Shown here: piece by piece, positions 1 to 7,079 of the stretch | Layout: each line of letters begins with the position of its first letter | How positions within the stretch are numbered: the stretch's first letter is position 1 | Source of the DNA: Streptomyces sp. B3I8 | GTDB taxonomy: Bacteria > Actinomycetota > Actinomycetes > Streptomycetales > Streptomycetaceae | Direction of reading: 5' to 3' | DNA: 64,000 nucleotides | NCBI RefSeq assembly: GCF_030816915.1 | Contig: NZ_JAUSYN010000002.1 | Span: forward strand, 7,143,501-7,207,500 | Notes under the pieces: generated by a model | Databases searched by the model: none | What the model was told of the DNA's origin: nothing | Seen by the model: only the letters and a program-made list of their open reading frames with translations | Made by a program: the position numbers and the translations under genes

Positions 1-295
1 GATGAAATGAAATCCGAAGGCCCCGGAAACGAAAAAAGTGCCCGTCGACAAAGGTCGGAAGAGCACTCGAAGCCTCTGGTAACCAAAACTGCAACAACGT
101 CAACGGTAGCACAATCACGGCCGGACGCCACCCCCGACCAGGGAGGGGAGTGTTCCGGGGTGTCCTGGGAGTGTCTTCGGAGTGCCTCCCGGGTGTCTTC
201 GGAGGTGCGCCCGGCCCGGGCCGGGAGAGCCGTGCGGTGCGGCGTCGGCCTCGCGCCGAGGTGCCCTCCGGCGCCATAGGCGGAGAATGGCAGAG

Positions 296-1942
296 ATGTC
301 CGGAATGGGAGTCGACGGTGGAGGCGGCCTCGGCGACGGTGCGGGGACGGCCGTCGCCGGTGTGCCCGCGCTCGTCGGGATCGGCGGGGTCGTGTGGGAG
401 CCGCCGGCGGGCCGGCTGCACTGCGACGCCACGGCGCTGGCCGTGCTCGGTATGACCCGTGAGGAGTGCGAGCGGCACCCGGAGCTGCTCGCCGCGCGGG
501 TGCTGGCCCAGGACATGCCCCGGCTGTTCGCCGAGGCGCGGCGCGTGCTGGCCCGGCGGACGGCCTTCAGCGTCTACTTCCGGATCCGCCATTCCGACGG
601 CGACATCCGGTGGACCCACGCCCAGGGCCGGACGGTGCGTGACGCCGACGGAGGGCTGTTGCGCGTGGTGGGCGTCGTACGTGACGCCCGCCCCGACGTG
701 GAGGCCCGCGAGTCCCAGGTGGCGGACCCCACTGGCGCCCGCCACGCCGACATGGTGCAGCAACTCACCACCACGCTCACGCAGGCCGCCACCGTCGAGG
801 AGGTCACCGAGGCACTCGTACGGGCGGGGCTGCTCGGCCCCGCGACGGTCAAGAGCGTCGCCATCTGCTGCGAGGACCACGGCCATGTGCTGCTGCTGGC
901 CTTCCGGGGCTTCCCGGCCTCCGTGGTCCGCGCCCTGCGCATGAGCCGGCTGGAGGACTCGCTGCCGCTGAGCGAGACGATCCGCACGGGCCGCCCCGTC
1001 TTCCTCGACCATGCCGGGCTGCTCGACCACTACCCGCAGCTCCGCAGCCTGCTGCCCGCGCACGACAGCGCCGGCTACGCCATGCTGCCGCTGACCGCCG
1101 AGGGCCGTACCTTCGGCGCGGTCGGCCTGGTCTCCGAGGGCGGCGGCTTCTCGCCGCAGGTGCGCACCCTGCTGCTCGCGCTCAGCGGCACCATCGCCCA
1201 GTCGCTGCAGCGCGCCCTGCTCTACGACCGCACCCGGGAGATGGCCGCCGGGCTGCAGACCAGCATGCTGCCGGCCAAACTGCCGCAGACACCCGCGCTC
1301 ACCCTCGCCGCCCGCTACCGCCCCGCGCCTTTCGCGCACGAGGTCGGCGGCGACTGGTACGACGCCCTGCGCCTGTCCCGGGGCCGTACGGCCCTGGTCA
1401 TCGGGGACGTCCAGGGGCACGACGTGCACGCCGCCGCCGTGATGGGCCAGTTGCGCACGGCACTGCGCGCCTATCTCGCCGAGGGGCACTCGGCGCAGGC
1501 CGCGCTGAGCCGGGCCGGACGCTTCCTCGCCGAGCTCGGCACCGACCGGTTCGCCACCTGCACCCTCGCCGTCCTCGACCCCGCGGCCGGCGAGGCCGAG
1601 ATCGTCCGCGCCGGGCACCTCGGCCCGCTGGTGCGGCACGCGGACGGGCGCTGCGCCTGGTACCCCGTGCCCGGGGGCATGCCGCTGGGACCCTTCCCCG
1701 AGGAGGAATGTCCCAGCACCCGCATCCCGTTCGAGGCGGGCGCCACCATGGTGCTGTGCACCGACGGCCTGGTGGAGTCCCGGACGGACGACATACTGGT
1801 GGGCAAGACGGCGCTGCTGCGGTGCCTGGCCTCCGCGCCCGCACCGCTCGAGACACTCGCCGACCACCTGCTCACCGCCGTCGCCGACCCCGCCGGGAAC
1901 GCGGACGACATCGCCCTCCTCCTCGCCCGCCGCGCACGGTGA
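296..1942 (+). CDS. PAS-GAF-SpoIIE (PP2C) sensor phosphatase
   Basis: Predicted cytosolic serine/threonine phosphatase of the SpoIIE/RsbU class, which in Streptomyces usually dephosphorylates anti-sigma antagonists (STAS proteins). Order: a PAS-like fold in roughly the first 150 residues (RIRHSDGDIRWTHAQGR is typical), a GAF-like central part ending in PLTAEGRTFGAVGLVSEGG, then the SpoIIE domain from about residue 315 with EVGGDWYDAL, VIGDVQGHD, LCTDGLVES and GNADDIALLL, the expected metal-binding aspartates. The open frame extends upstream to 182. I chose the ATG at 296 because GGCGGAG (279-285) lies 10 nt before it; the ATG at 287 is too close to that site. No C-terminal kinase domain is present, unlike the phosphatase at 7079. 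Target unknown. Confidence 0.85.
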   Translation: MSGMGVDGGGGLGDGAGTAVAGVPALVGIGGVVWEPPAGRLHCDATALAVLGMTREECERHPELLAARVLAQDMPRLFAEARRVLARRTAFSVYFRIRHSDGDIRWTHAQGRTVRDADGGLLRVVGVVRDARPDVEARESQVADPTGARHADMVQQLTTTLTQAATVEEVTEALVRAGLLGPATVKSVAICCEDHGHVLLLAFRGFPASVVRALRMSRLEDSLPLSETIRTGRPVFLDHAGLLDHYPQLRSLLPAHDSAGYAMLPLTAEGRTFGAVGLVSEGGGFSPQVRTLLLALSGTIAQSLQRALLYDRTREMAAGLQTSMLPAKLPQTPALTLAARYRPAPFAHEVGGDWYDALRLSRGRTALVIGDVQGHDVHAAAVMGQLRTALRAYLAEGHSAQAALSRAGRFLAELGTDRFATCTLAVLDPAAGEAEIVRAGHLGPLVRHADGRCAWYPVPGGMPLGPFPEEECPSTRIPFEAGATMVLCTDGLVESRTDDILVGKTALLRCLASAPAPLETLADHLLTAVADPAGNADDIALLLARRAR

Positions 1943-2371
1943 GGAGCGCGGCGGTCTCGGATCGAGCCGCTCGCCCGAACGTCCGTCGAACGCCCGCCGC
2001 CGTACCTGTCTCGCCCTGACGCGCCGTCACGGCGTGGCCGAGAGGGCGGGCATGGCGCGTGTGTGATGGGGGGCAGGGCCGGGCGCGCGGTGGGGTGCCG
2101 CGTCGGAACGGTGGTCGGCGCGCCCTCGTGGTGGCGGATTCAAGAAGTCGTGTCGACGTTGTTGACGCCCAGTCGAACAAGGCGCACATTACTTCTCGGT
2201 AGAACCGTTCGGTAACCGCACCACCCCTCCCCCTTCTCCCCGACGGTGCACGGAGCGTCCCCGCGCCCACGCCGCCGCCGGCCCCTTCCGAGCCGCAGAG
2301 TTCCCCACCCGTAAGCCGCCGGGCACCGCCGTGCCCGCATCCGGCATGCCCGACTCCGAGGAGACAGCAGA
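1943..2371. other. Intergenic region before the SGNH esterase
   Basis: No convincing coding region in this 429-base stretch. The second half is less GC-rich and carries a possible promoter (see 2162-2190). The rest shows nothing I can assign. Confidence 0.5.
2162..2190 (+). promoter_or_regulatory. Possible promoter of the SGNH esterase gene
   Basis: TTGACG at 2162-2167 and CACATT at 2185-2190 are separated by 17 bases. This fits a vegetative Streptomyces promoter and would give a leader of about 175 bases. Prediction from sequence only. Confidence 0.35.
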
Positions 2372-3247
2372 ATGCCCAGACGTGCACTGCGCCGAGCCCT
2401 GACGGCCGCCGCCACCGCCGTGAGCGCACTGGCGCTCGGCCTGGCCGCACCCGGCGCCCACGCCGCGACACCCCTGCCGTACGTCGCCCTCGGTGACAGT
2501 TACAGCGCCGGATCCGGCGTGCTGCCCGCCGACCTGTCCGCACCCCTGCTCTGCCTGCGCTCCACGCTGAACTACCCGCATGTCGTCGCCGAACGCACCG
2601 GCGCCGCGCTCACCGACGTCACCTGCGGCGCCGCCGAGACCGGTGACATCACCGAGGCCCAGTACCCCGGCGTCCCCGCCCAGCTCGACGCGGTGAAGAG
2701 CGACACCCGCCTGGTCACCCTCACCATCGGCGGCAACGACAACAACACCTTCGTCGGCGCCATGCTGGCCTGTGGCACCGCCGGTCTGGCCACCCTCGGA
2801 CACGGCCACCCCTGCGAGACGCTGTACGGCAGCACGTTCGACGACCAGATCGACGACACCACCTACCCGGCCGTCAAGGCCGCCCTGCGGGCGATCCGCG
2901 ACAAGGCGCCGAACGCCCGGGTCGCCGTGCTCGGTTACCCCTGGATCATGCCGGCCGCCGCCGACGGTTCGTGCTTCGTGAAGATGCCCATCGCCTCCGG
3001 TGACGTGCCCTACCTGCGCACCCTCCAGGCGCATCTGAACACGGTCATCCAGCGTGCCGCCCGGGAGACCGGCGCCGGCTTCGTCGACTTCTCGAAGACC
3101 TCCGACGGACACGACGCCTGCGCGTCGAGCGCCAGCCGCTGGATCGAGCCGCTCCTGTTCGGCACCAACGTCGTCCCCGTCCACCCCAACGCCCGCGGTG
3201 AGCGCGCGATGGCCGAGCAGACGATGACGGCCCTCGGTCTGGGCTGA
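2372..3247 (+). CDS. Secreted SGNH/GDSL-family esterase or lipase
   Basis: 291-residue exported hydrolase. The N-terminus is a Sec signal peptide (charged start, long Ala/Leu core, cleavage near GAHAATP). SGNH blocks follow: GDSYSAGSG with the nucleophile serine just after the signal peptide, TIGGNDNN as block III, and VPVHPNARGERAMAEQ with the catalytic histidine near the C-terminus. Paired cysteines in the mature part suggest the disulfides known from Streptomyces extracellular esterases. A GAGGAGAC ribosome site precedes the ATG. The gene stands alone and ends at a strong hairpin shared with the convergent HAD gene. The family splits ester bonds of lipids, acetylated sugars or aromatic esters; the real substrate cannot be read from the sequence. 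Confidence 0.88.
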   Translation: MPRRALRRALTAAATAVSALALGLAAPGAHAATPLPYVALGDSYSAGSGVLPADLSAPLLCLRSTLNYPHVVAERTGAALTDVTCGAAETGDITEAQYPGVPAQLDAVKSDTRLVTLTIGGNDNNTFVGAMLACGTAGLATLGHGHPCETLYGSTFDDQIDDTTYPAVKAALRAIRDKAPNARVAVLGYPWIMPAAADGSCFVKMPIASGDVPYLRTLQAHLNTVIQRAARETGAGFVDFSKTSDGHDACASSASRWIEPLLFGTNVVPVHPNARGERAMAEQTMTALGLG

Positions 3248-3259
3248 TCCCACCGACCG

Positions 3260-3295
3260 GTGGCCCGCCGCCGTGCCACGCCGGCGGCGGGCCAC
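3260..3295. terminator. Bidirectional hairpin terminator
   Basis: A 14-bp perfect stem (GTGGCCCGCCGCCG paired with its complement at 3282-3295) with an 8-base loop lies between the convergent esterase and HAD genes. Confidence 0.75.
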
Positions 3296-3319
3296 CTCCT
3301 CGCCCTCGACCGGTCGGAG

Positions 3320-4168
3320 TCAGTCCCGGCCCAACAGGGAGGCGAGGGCGGTGACCACGCCGCTCTCGGTGTGCGCCGGTGAGTGGTGGCGGGCGCGCAG
3401 CTTGATCTCGGGGTGGGCGTTGGCCATGGCGAAGGACCAGGTCGCCGTGTCCATCATCTCCAGGTCGTTGAGGTAGTCCCCGAACACCACCGTCTGGTCC
3501 GGCGTGATGCCGAGCCGGCGCTGGAGACCGCGCACGGCGGCGCCCTTGTTCGCGGTCGGGTTCATCACGTCGACCCAGTGCTCGCCGGAGAGCACGACCT
3601 GGTGGGTGAGGCCGTACGGCTTCAGCGCCGGTGCCAGGCCCTCCTCGGCCCGGCCGAAGTCGTAGAAGGCGAGCTTGATGAGGTCGTCGTCGACGGCGGT
3701 GACGTCCTCGACCAGTTCGAGCCGCGCGTAGTAGGTGCGTACCTCGGCGAGGAAGGCGGCGTCGGTGCGCTCGACGTAGGCGGACCTCTTCCCGCACACG
3801 ACCGTGCCGGTGTCGACCCCCTGTGCGGACAGCTCCCGCACCGTGCCGACGGCGTCGGTGACGATGCCCCGGTCCAGCACGTCGGAGCTGAGCTCACGGC
3901 CGTCCTGGACGACGTAGGTGCCGTTCTCGGCGATGAAGACCGTGCCGGCGGCAGCCCTCCGGAACTGCTCCCGCAGGGTGGCGTACTGGCGTCCGCTGGC
4001 GGGACAGAAGACGATGCCGCGCCGCTCCATCCGGTTCAGCAGCGGCCAGAAGCCGTCGGGTATGCGGCCGTCGCCGTCCAGCAGGGTGCCGTCCATGTCG
4101 GTGACGACGAGCCGGATGTCGGGCCCGGTGGGCGACAGCGGGGACGGTCGGTGGTGCGGGGAGTTCAT
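3320..4168 (-). CDS. HAD-superfamily Cof-type phosphatase
   Basis: 282-residue cytosolic phosphatase of the Cof/YbiV type (HAD class IIB cap), a family that acts on sugar phosphates and other small phosphoesters. Motif I is VVTDMDGTLLDGDG near residue 25 (nucleophile Asp and acid/base Asp). The cap contains SGRQYATL and ENGTYVV, and the C-terminal motif is VFGDYLNDLEMM. The open frame runs upstream through the antisense strand of the neighbouring intergenic DNA. I took the ATG at 4168 because the protein then begins just ahead of motif I, as in the family. It faces the esterase and is separated from the deacetylase gene by about 110 bases. Confidence 0.82.
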   Translation of the reverse strand: MNSPHHRPSPLSPTGPDIRLVVTDMDGTLLDGDGRIPDGFWPLLNRMERRGIVFCPASGRQYATLREQFRRAAAGTVFIAENGTYVVQDGRELSSDVLDRGIVTDAVGTVRELSAQGVDTGTVVCGKRSAYVERTDAAFLAEVRTYYARLELVEDVTAVDDDLIKLAFYDFGRAEEGLAPALKPYGLTHQVVLSGEHWVDVMNPTANKGAAVRGLQRRLGITPDQTVVFGDYLNDLEMMDTATWSFAMANAHPEIKLRARHHSPAHTESGVVTALASLLGRD

Positions 4169-4281
4169 GGATGTCCTGAATGGGGGGTGTGCGGTCCTCC
4201 AGTGTAGTGAGGGGTGTTTTCGCAGGTCGCCGAGGGGTGTCGGGGGCTCCGCGCAAGCGGTCTTGCGCGGAGCCCGGGGGG

Positions 4282-5331
4282 TCAGGACGTGGAGCAGGTG
4301 ACCGTCGGCCAGGTCCAGTTGCCGTTGGTCTGGATGGTGACGCCCCAGTTGTTGCCGCTGCCGTTGGGTTTCGCGGTCAGTACCTGGGAGCTGGGGTAGG
4401 AGGCGCTGATGTTCCAGGTGGAGAGGATCTTCGCGGGGGAGGGGACGTTCATGGTGACGGTCCAGTTGCTGGAGCCGCTCACCGCGACGTTCAGGTTGTA
4501 GCGGTCGCTCCACTTGTCGCCGGCGGACAGGGTGGCGGTGCAACCGCCGTTCCCACCGCCACCACCTCCTCCGCCACCGCCGCCCGAGCCGCCCCCGTCA
4601 GGAGCGACCGCCCGGCCGGTGGACGGGGAGATCATGCCGGCGCACAGCCCTTTGGAGGCCAGCGTCTGCGCGATGCGCGGGATGGCCGCGAGGGTGTTGG
4701 CGGGCCACTCGTGCATGAGGATGACCTGCCCGTTGCCGAGCCGGTTCACCGCCTGCACGATCGCGTCGGTGCTCGCCCCGTTCCAGTCCTGTGAGTCGAC
4801 GTCCCAGATGACCTCGGTCAGCCCGTACTTCGCCTCGACCGACTTCAGGGTGGAGTTGGTCTCCCCGTAGGGGGGCCGGAACAGCTTGGGCGTACCGCCA
4901 CCGGCGTTCGCGATGGCCTGCTGGGTCCGGCCCACCTCCGAGTCGATCGCCGACTGGCTCTGCTGGACGAGATGCGGGTGGGTGTAGCTGTGGTTGCCCA
5001 CCCACATGCCGGCGTTGATCTCGGCCTGCACCTGGGACGGGTACGAGGCCGCGTACTGGCCCTCGTTGAACATGGTGGCCCGCAGCCCGTTCTGCTTCAG
5101 GGCGTTGAGCACGGCCGGTGTGTGGTCGTTGGACGGGCCGTCGTCGAAGGTGAGTCCGACGTACCCGTTGCAGGTCGCCGCCGGGGCGGCCTGCGACGGA
5201 GCCGCGTCGACGACCGCCGTGCCCGCCACGGCCAGCGCGACGACCGCAGCCCTGGCGACCAGGGAACGCAACGCCGGTCGTGCCGTGACCCTGTCGGCGC
5301 TGCCGGCTCTGGCGGTCTCGGTGGTTCTCAT
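4282..5331 (-). CDS. axeA: Secreted polysaccharide deacetylase with CBM2 (AxeA-like acetyl xylan esterase)
   Basis: 349-residue exported carbohydrate esterase family 4 (NodB) enzyme. Signal peptide (about 1-48), then the NodB domain with [11 protein letters not shown] (catalytic base and metal Asp), [10 protein letters not shown] (metal histidines), RPPYGE, and WDVDSQDW. A poly-Gly linker and a C-terminal family 2 carbohydrate-binding module follow (starts near [16 protein letters not shown], ends in a Cys). In Streptomyces lividans the gene directly after xylanase xlnB encodes the acetyl xylan esterase AxeA with this layout, and here it also follows a GH11 xylanase by 25 bases on the same strand. 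Expected role: removing acetyl groups from xylan outside the cell. The CBM is almost identical in DNA to that of the xylanase. Confidence 0.85.
   Translation of the reverse strand: MRTTETARAGSADRVTARPALRSLVARAAVVALAVAGTAVVDAAPSQAAPAATCNGYVGLTFDDGPSNDHTPAVLNALKQNGLRATMFNEGQYAASYPSQVQAEINAGMWVGNHSYTHPHLVQQSQSAIDSEVGRTQQAIANAGGGTPKLFRPPYGETNSTLKSVEAKYGLTEVIWDVDSQDWNGASTDAIVQAVNRLGNGQVILMHEWPANTLAAIPRIAQTLASKGLCAGMISPSTGRAVAPDGGGSGGGGGGGGGGGNGGCTATLSAGDKWSDRYNLNVAVSGSSNWTVTMNVPSPAKILSTWNISASYPSSQVLTAKPNGSGNNWGVTIQTNGNWTWPTVTCSTS
4299..4581 (-). repeat. Direct repeat copy 1: CBM2 plus start of Gly linker
   Basis: This 283-bp segment is repeated at 5374-5656 in the same orientation, with only 3 differences that I can count, all clustered in one short patch. 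It encodes the cellulose/xylan-binding module of the deacetylase. Confidence 0.95.
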
Positions 5332-5356
5332 GGGGCCTCCTCTCGTGCCGTCGCGG

Positions 5357-6382
5357 TCAGCTCGCGCTGCAACTGACCGTCGGCCAGGTCCAGTTGCCGT
5401 TGGTCTGGATGGTGACGCCCCAGTTGTTGCCGCTGCCGTTCGGCTTGGCGGTCAGTACCTGGGAGCTGGGGTAGGAGGCGCTGATGTTCCAGGTGGAGAG
5501 GATCTTCGCGGGGGAGGGGACGTTCATGGTGACGGTCCAGTTGCTGGAGCCGCTCACCGCGACGTTCAGGTTGTAGCGGTCGCTCCACTTGTCGCCGGCG
5601 GACAGGGTGGCGGTGCAACCGCCGTTCCCACCGCCACCACCTCCTCCGCCACCGCCACCGCCACCGCCGCCTCCACCCGAACCGGTGTCGTCCACCGTGA
5701 TGTTGGAGTTGCCGCTGCTCTGGTAGCCCTCGGTCGCGAGGATCATGTAGTGGTTGAAGCTGCCCATCGGCATGCCATGGGCCTGCCAGGCGTCGAAGTG
5801 GTTGCCGGTGGTGATGGTGCCGCCGGTGCGCTTGGACTGCCGGACGCTCCAGTACTGGTTGAACGTCTTGTTGTCGCCCTCGATGGAGGGGGCGTTGACG
5901 CGGGTCGTCTCGTAGATGTCGTACGTACCGCCGTCACTGGTGACCGTGCCCTTGTAGGTGCCGGTGGGCCGGAAGGTGCCCCAGTTGTCGACGATGTAGT
6001 ACTCGACGAGCGGGTTCGACGTCCAGCCGTAGAGCGAGAGGTACGCGTTGCCGGACGGGTTGAAGCTGCCGGAGTAGTTGACGGCCCTGCGGCTGCCGTT
6101 GCTCCAGCCCTTGCCCGCGACGAAGTTGCCCGTGTTGCGCCAGGACGTGCTGTAGTTCCCGCCGGACCCGGTGTTCATGGAGACGGTGCCCGGGCTGTCG
6201 GTCCAGAACGAGTAGAAGTAACCGCCGCTGGTCCCGGTCTGGTTGGAGGTGATCGTGTCGGCACTCGCGGTGCCGGACAGCATCAGCGAGGCCACGGCGG
6301 CCAGGGCGACGGCCCAGGCTGCCCTGACCAGCAGGGTGAGGCGGCCGGCTGTGCGGCCTCTCGGATGTACGAGCGCGTTCAT
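5357..6382 (-). CDS. xlnB: Secreted GH11 endo-1,4-beta-xylanase with CBM2 (XlnB-like)
   Basis: 341-residue extracellular xylanase. Signal peptide of about 40 residues ending near SGTASA, then a GH11 jelly-roll domain ([53 protein letters not shown] segment, [12 protein letters not shown]). The catalytic Glu pair lies in VEYYIV and ATEGYQ. A long poly-Gly linker leads to a C-terminal CBM2. Close in layout and text to S. lividans XlnB. It is the first gene of a two-gene operon with the acetyl xylan esterase. The upstream region holds a promoter with repeated CGAAAC motifs, the type of site described for xylanase control in Streptomyces. The start ATG at 6382 is preceded by AGGAGG at a good distance. 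Confidence 0.92.
   Translation of the reverse strand: MNALVHPRGRTAGRLTLLVRAAWAVALAAVASLMLSGTASADTITSNQTGTSGGYFYSFWTDSPGTVSMNTGSGGNYSTSWRNTGNFVAGKGWSNGSRRAVNYSGSFNPSGNAYLSLYGWTSNPLVEYYIVDNWGTFRPTGTYKGTVTSDGGTYDIYETTRVNAPSIEGDNKTFNQYWSVRQSKRTGGTITTGNHFDAWQAHGMPMGSFNHYMILATEGYQSSGNSNITVDDTGSGGGGGGGGGGGGGGGGGNGGCTATLSAGDKWSDRYNLNVAVSGSSNWTVTMNVPSPAKILSTWNISASYPSSQVLTAKPNGSGNNWGVTIQTNGNWTWPTVSCSAS
5374..5656 (-). repeat. Direct repeat copy 2: CBM2 plus start of Gly linker
   Basis: Second copy of the 283-bp segment at 4299-4581 (offset 1075), within the xylanase gene. The flanking linker differs in length. Confidence 0.95.
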
Positions 6383-6460
6383 GTCCGTGCTTCCTCCTGG
6401 GGAGTGGCTGGTGGGGGGCGGGCGGCGCCGGCACGGCCCGTGGGGCTCTCAACGGCGAAC

Positions 6461-6489
6461 AGTGTTGGCTTGCCCCTGTCAACTGTCAA
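6461..6489 (-). promoter_or_regulatory. Promoter of the xylanase-deacetylase operon
   Basis: Read on the minus strand: TTGACA (6484-6489), a 17-base spacer, then AACACT (6461-6466). A second TTGACA starts 7 bases further on. The leader to the xylanase ATG is about 70 bases. Confidence 0.6.
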
Positions 6490-6527
6490 TAGTTTCGGGT
6501 GCCCTGACGAAACGTTCGAGAGTTTCG
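6487..6527 (-). promoter_or_regulatory. Cluster of three CGAAAC-type xylanase operator motifs
   Basis: Three motifs resembling CGAAACTTTCG, a palindrome described upstream of Streptomyces xylanase genes: CGAAACTATTG (6487-6497, minus), CGAAACGTTCG (6508-6518, plus) and CGAAACTCTCG (6517-6527, minus). The first touches the -35 box, as expected for repression. Confidence 0.6.
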
Positions 6528-6635
6528 GGATTGCGTGAACGGAGTAAGTGCTGGTCACGTCTTGCGGCGAGGTCGCTACCTGGAAAGTCATACTTAAAGC
6601 TGCGGGGTATCGCCTGGGTATTGATCAACCGTATG

Positions 6636-6646
6636 CGAAACTTTCG
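6636..6646. promoter_or_regulatory. Exact CGAAACTTTCG operator
   Basis: A perfect copy of the CGAAACTTTCG palindrome lies about 110 bases beyond the proximal motif cluster. It could act as an auxiliary operator for the xylanase operon or control the gene at 6774. Confidence 0.55.
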
Positions 6647-6773
6647 AAGCTCGCGTACGTCACCGTGACGCGCTTTTCTGTGTCGCCGCGTGTCGTCCGG
6701 GGGCCGGTGCAGGTGAACCGGGAAGAGCAGGGAACGATGGGGGTGAGAACGCGGGCGGGGGCGGAGGAGCGCG

Positions 6774-6998
6774 GTGAGCGAGCATCGGGACCGGGAGTGG
6801 ACGGCCATGACGCCCGGCGACTTCGACCGGGACGCGCCGCTGTGCCTGAACGTGGGCACCGGACCCACCCCCGTGCCGGCCGAGCCCGACGAGTACGGCA
6901 CCGCGCCCCTCTTCGGTGACGAGGCGCCCATCCGGCCCGCCGCACGCCGGCCCGCCAGGCGCCGCGGCGCCCGCGTCGAACAGGACCGGTTGTTCTGA
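6774..6998 (+). CDS. Small hypothetical protein
   Basis: 74 residues from a GTG preceded by GGAGG (6762-6766). It is acidic and proline-rich in the middle, ends in an Arg-rich stretch, and has no signal peptide or membrane segment. No function recognised. It lies between the xylanase operators and the phosphatase gene and reads in the same direction as the phosphatase, 80 bases away. Confidence 0.5.
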   Translation: MSEHRDREWTAMTPGDFDRDAPLCLNVGTGPTPVPAEPDEYGTAPLFGDEAPIRPAARRPARRRGARVEQDRLF

Positions 6999-7066
6999 GC
7001 CCCCTCGGGGCTTTGGCTCCGCCCGCCCGTCGGTCCGCCCGAAAGGTCCGTAACGCCTGGCGCGCC

Positions 7067-7079
7067 TATATTGGGCTGG
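7067..7079 (+). promoter_or_regulatory. Possible leaderless promoter -10 box
   Basis: TATATT at 7067-7072 lies 6 bases before the GTG at 7079, and no ribosome-binding site is visible. This arrangement suggests a leaderless transcript, common in Streptomyces. Confidence 0.4.

Noticed and set aside
1..295. A gene in the first 295 bases
   Set aside because: Short frames exist on both strands but none has family features or a good start; only the phosphatase reading from 296 is convincing.
4560..5690. CRISPR-like short repeats (GCCACC units)
   Set aside because: They are codons of the poly-Gly linkers of the CBM2 enzymes, with no spacers.
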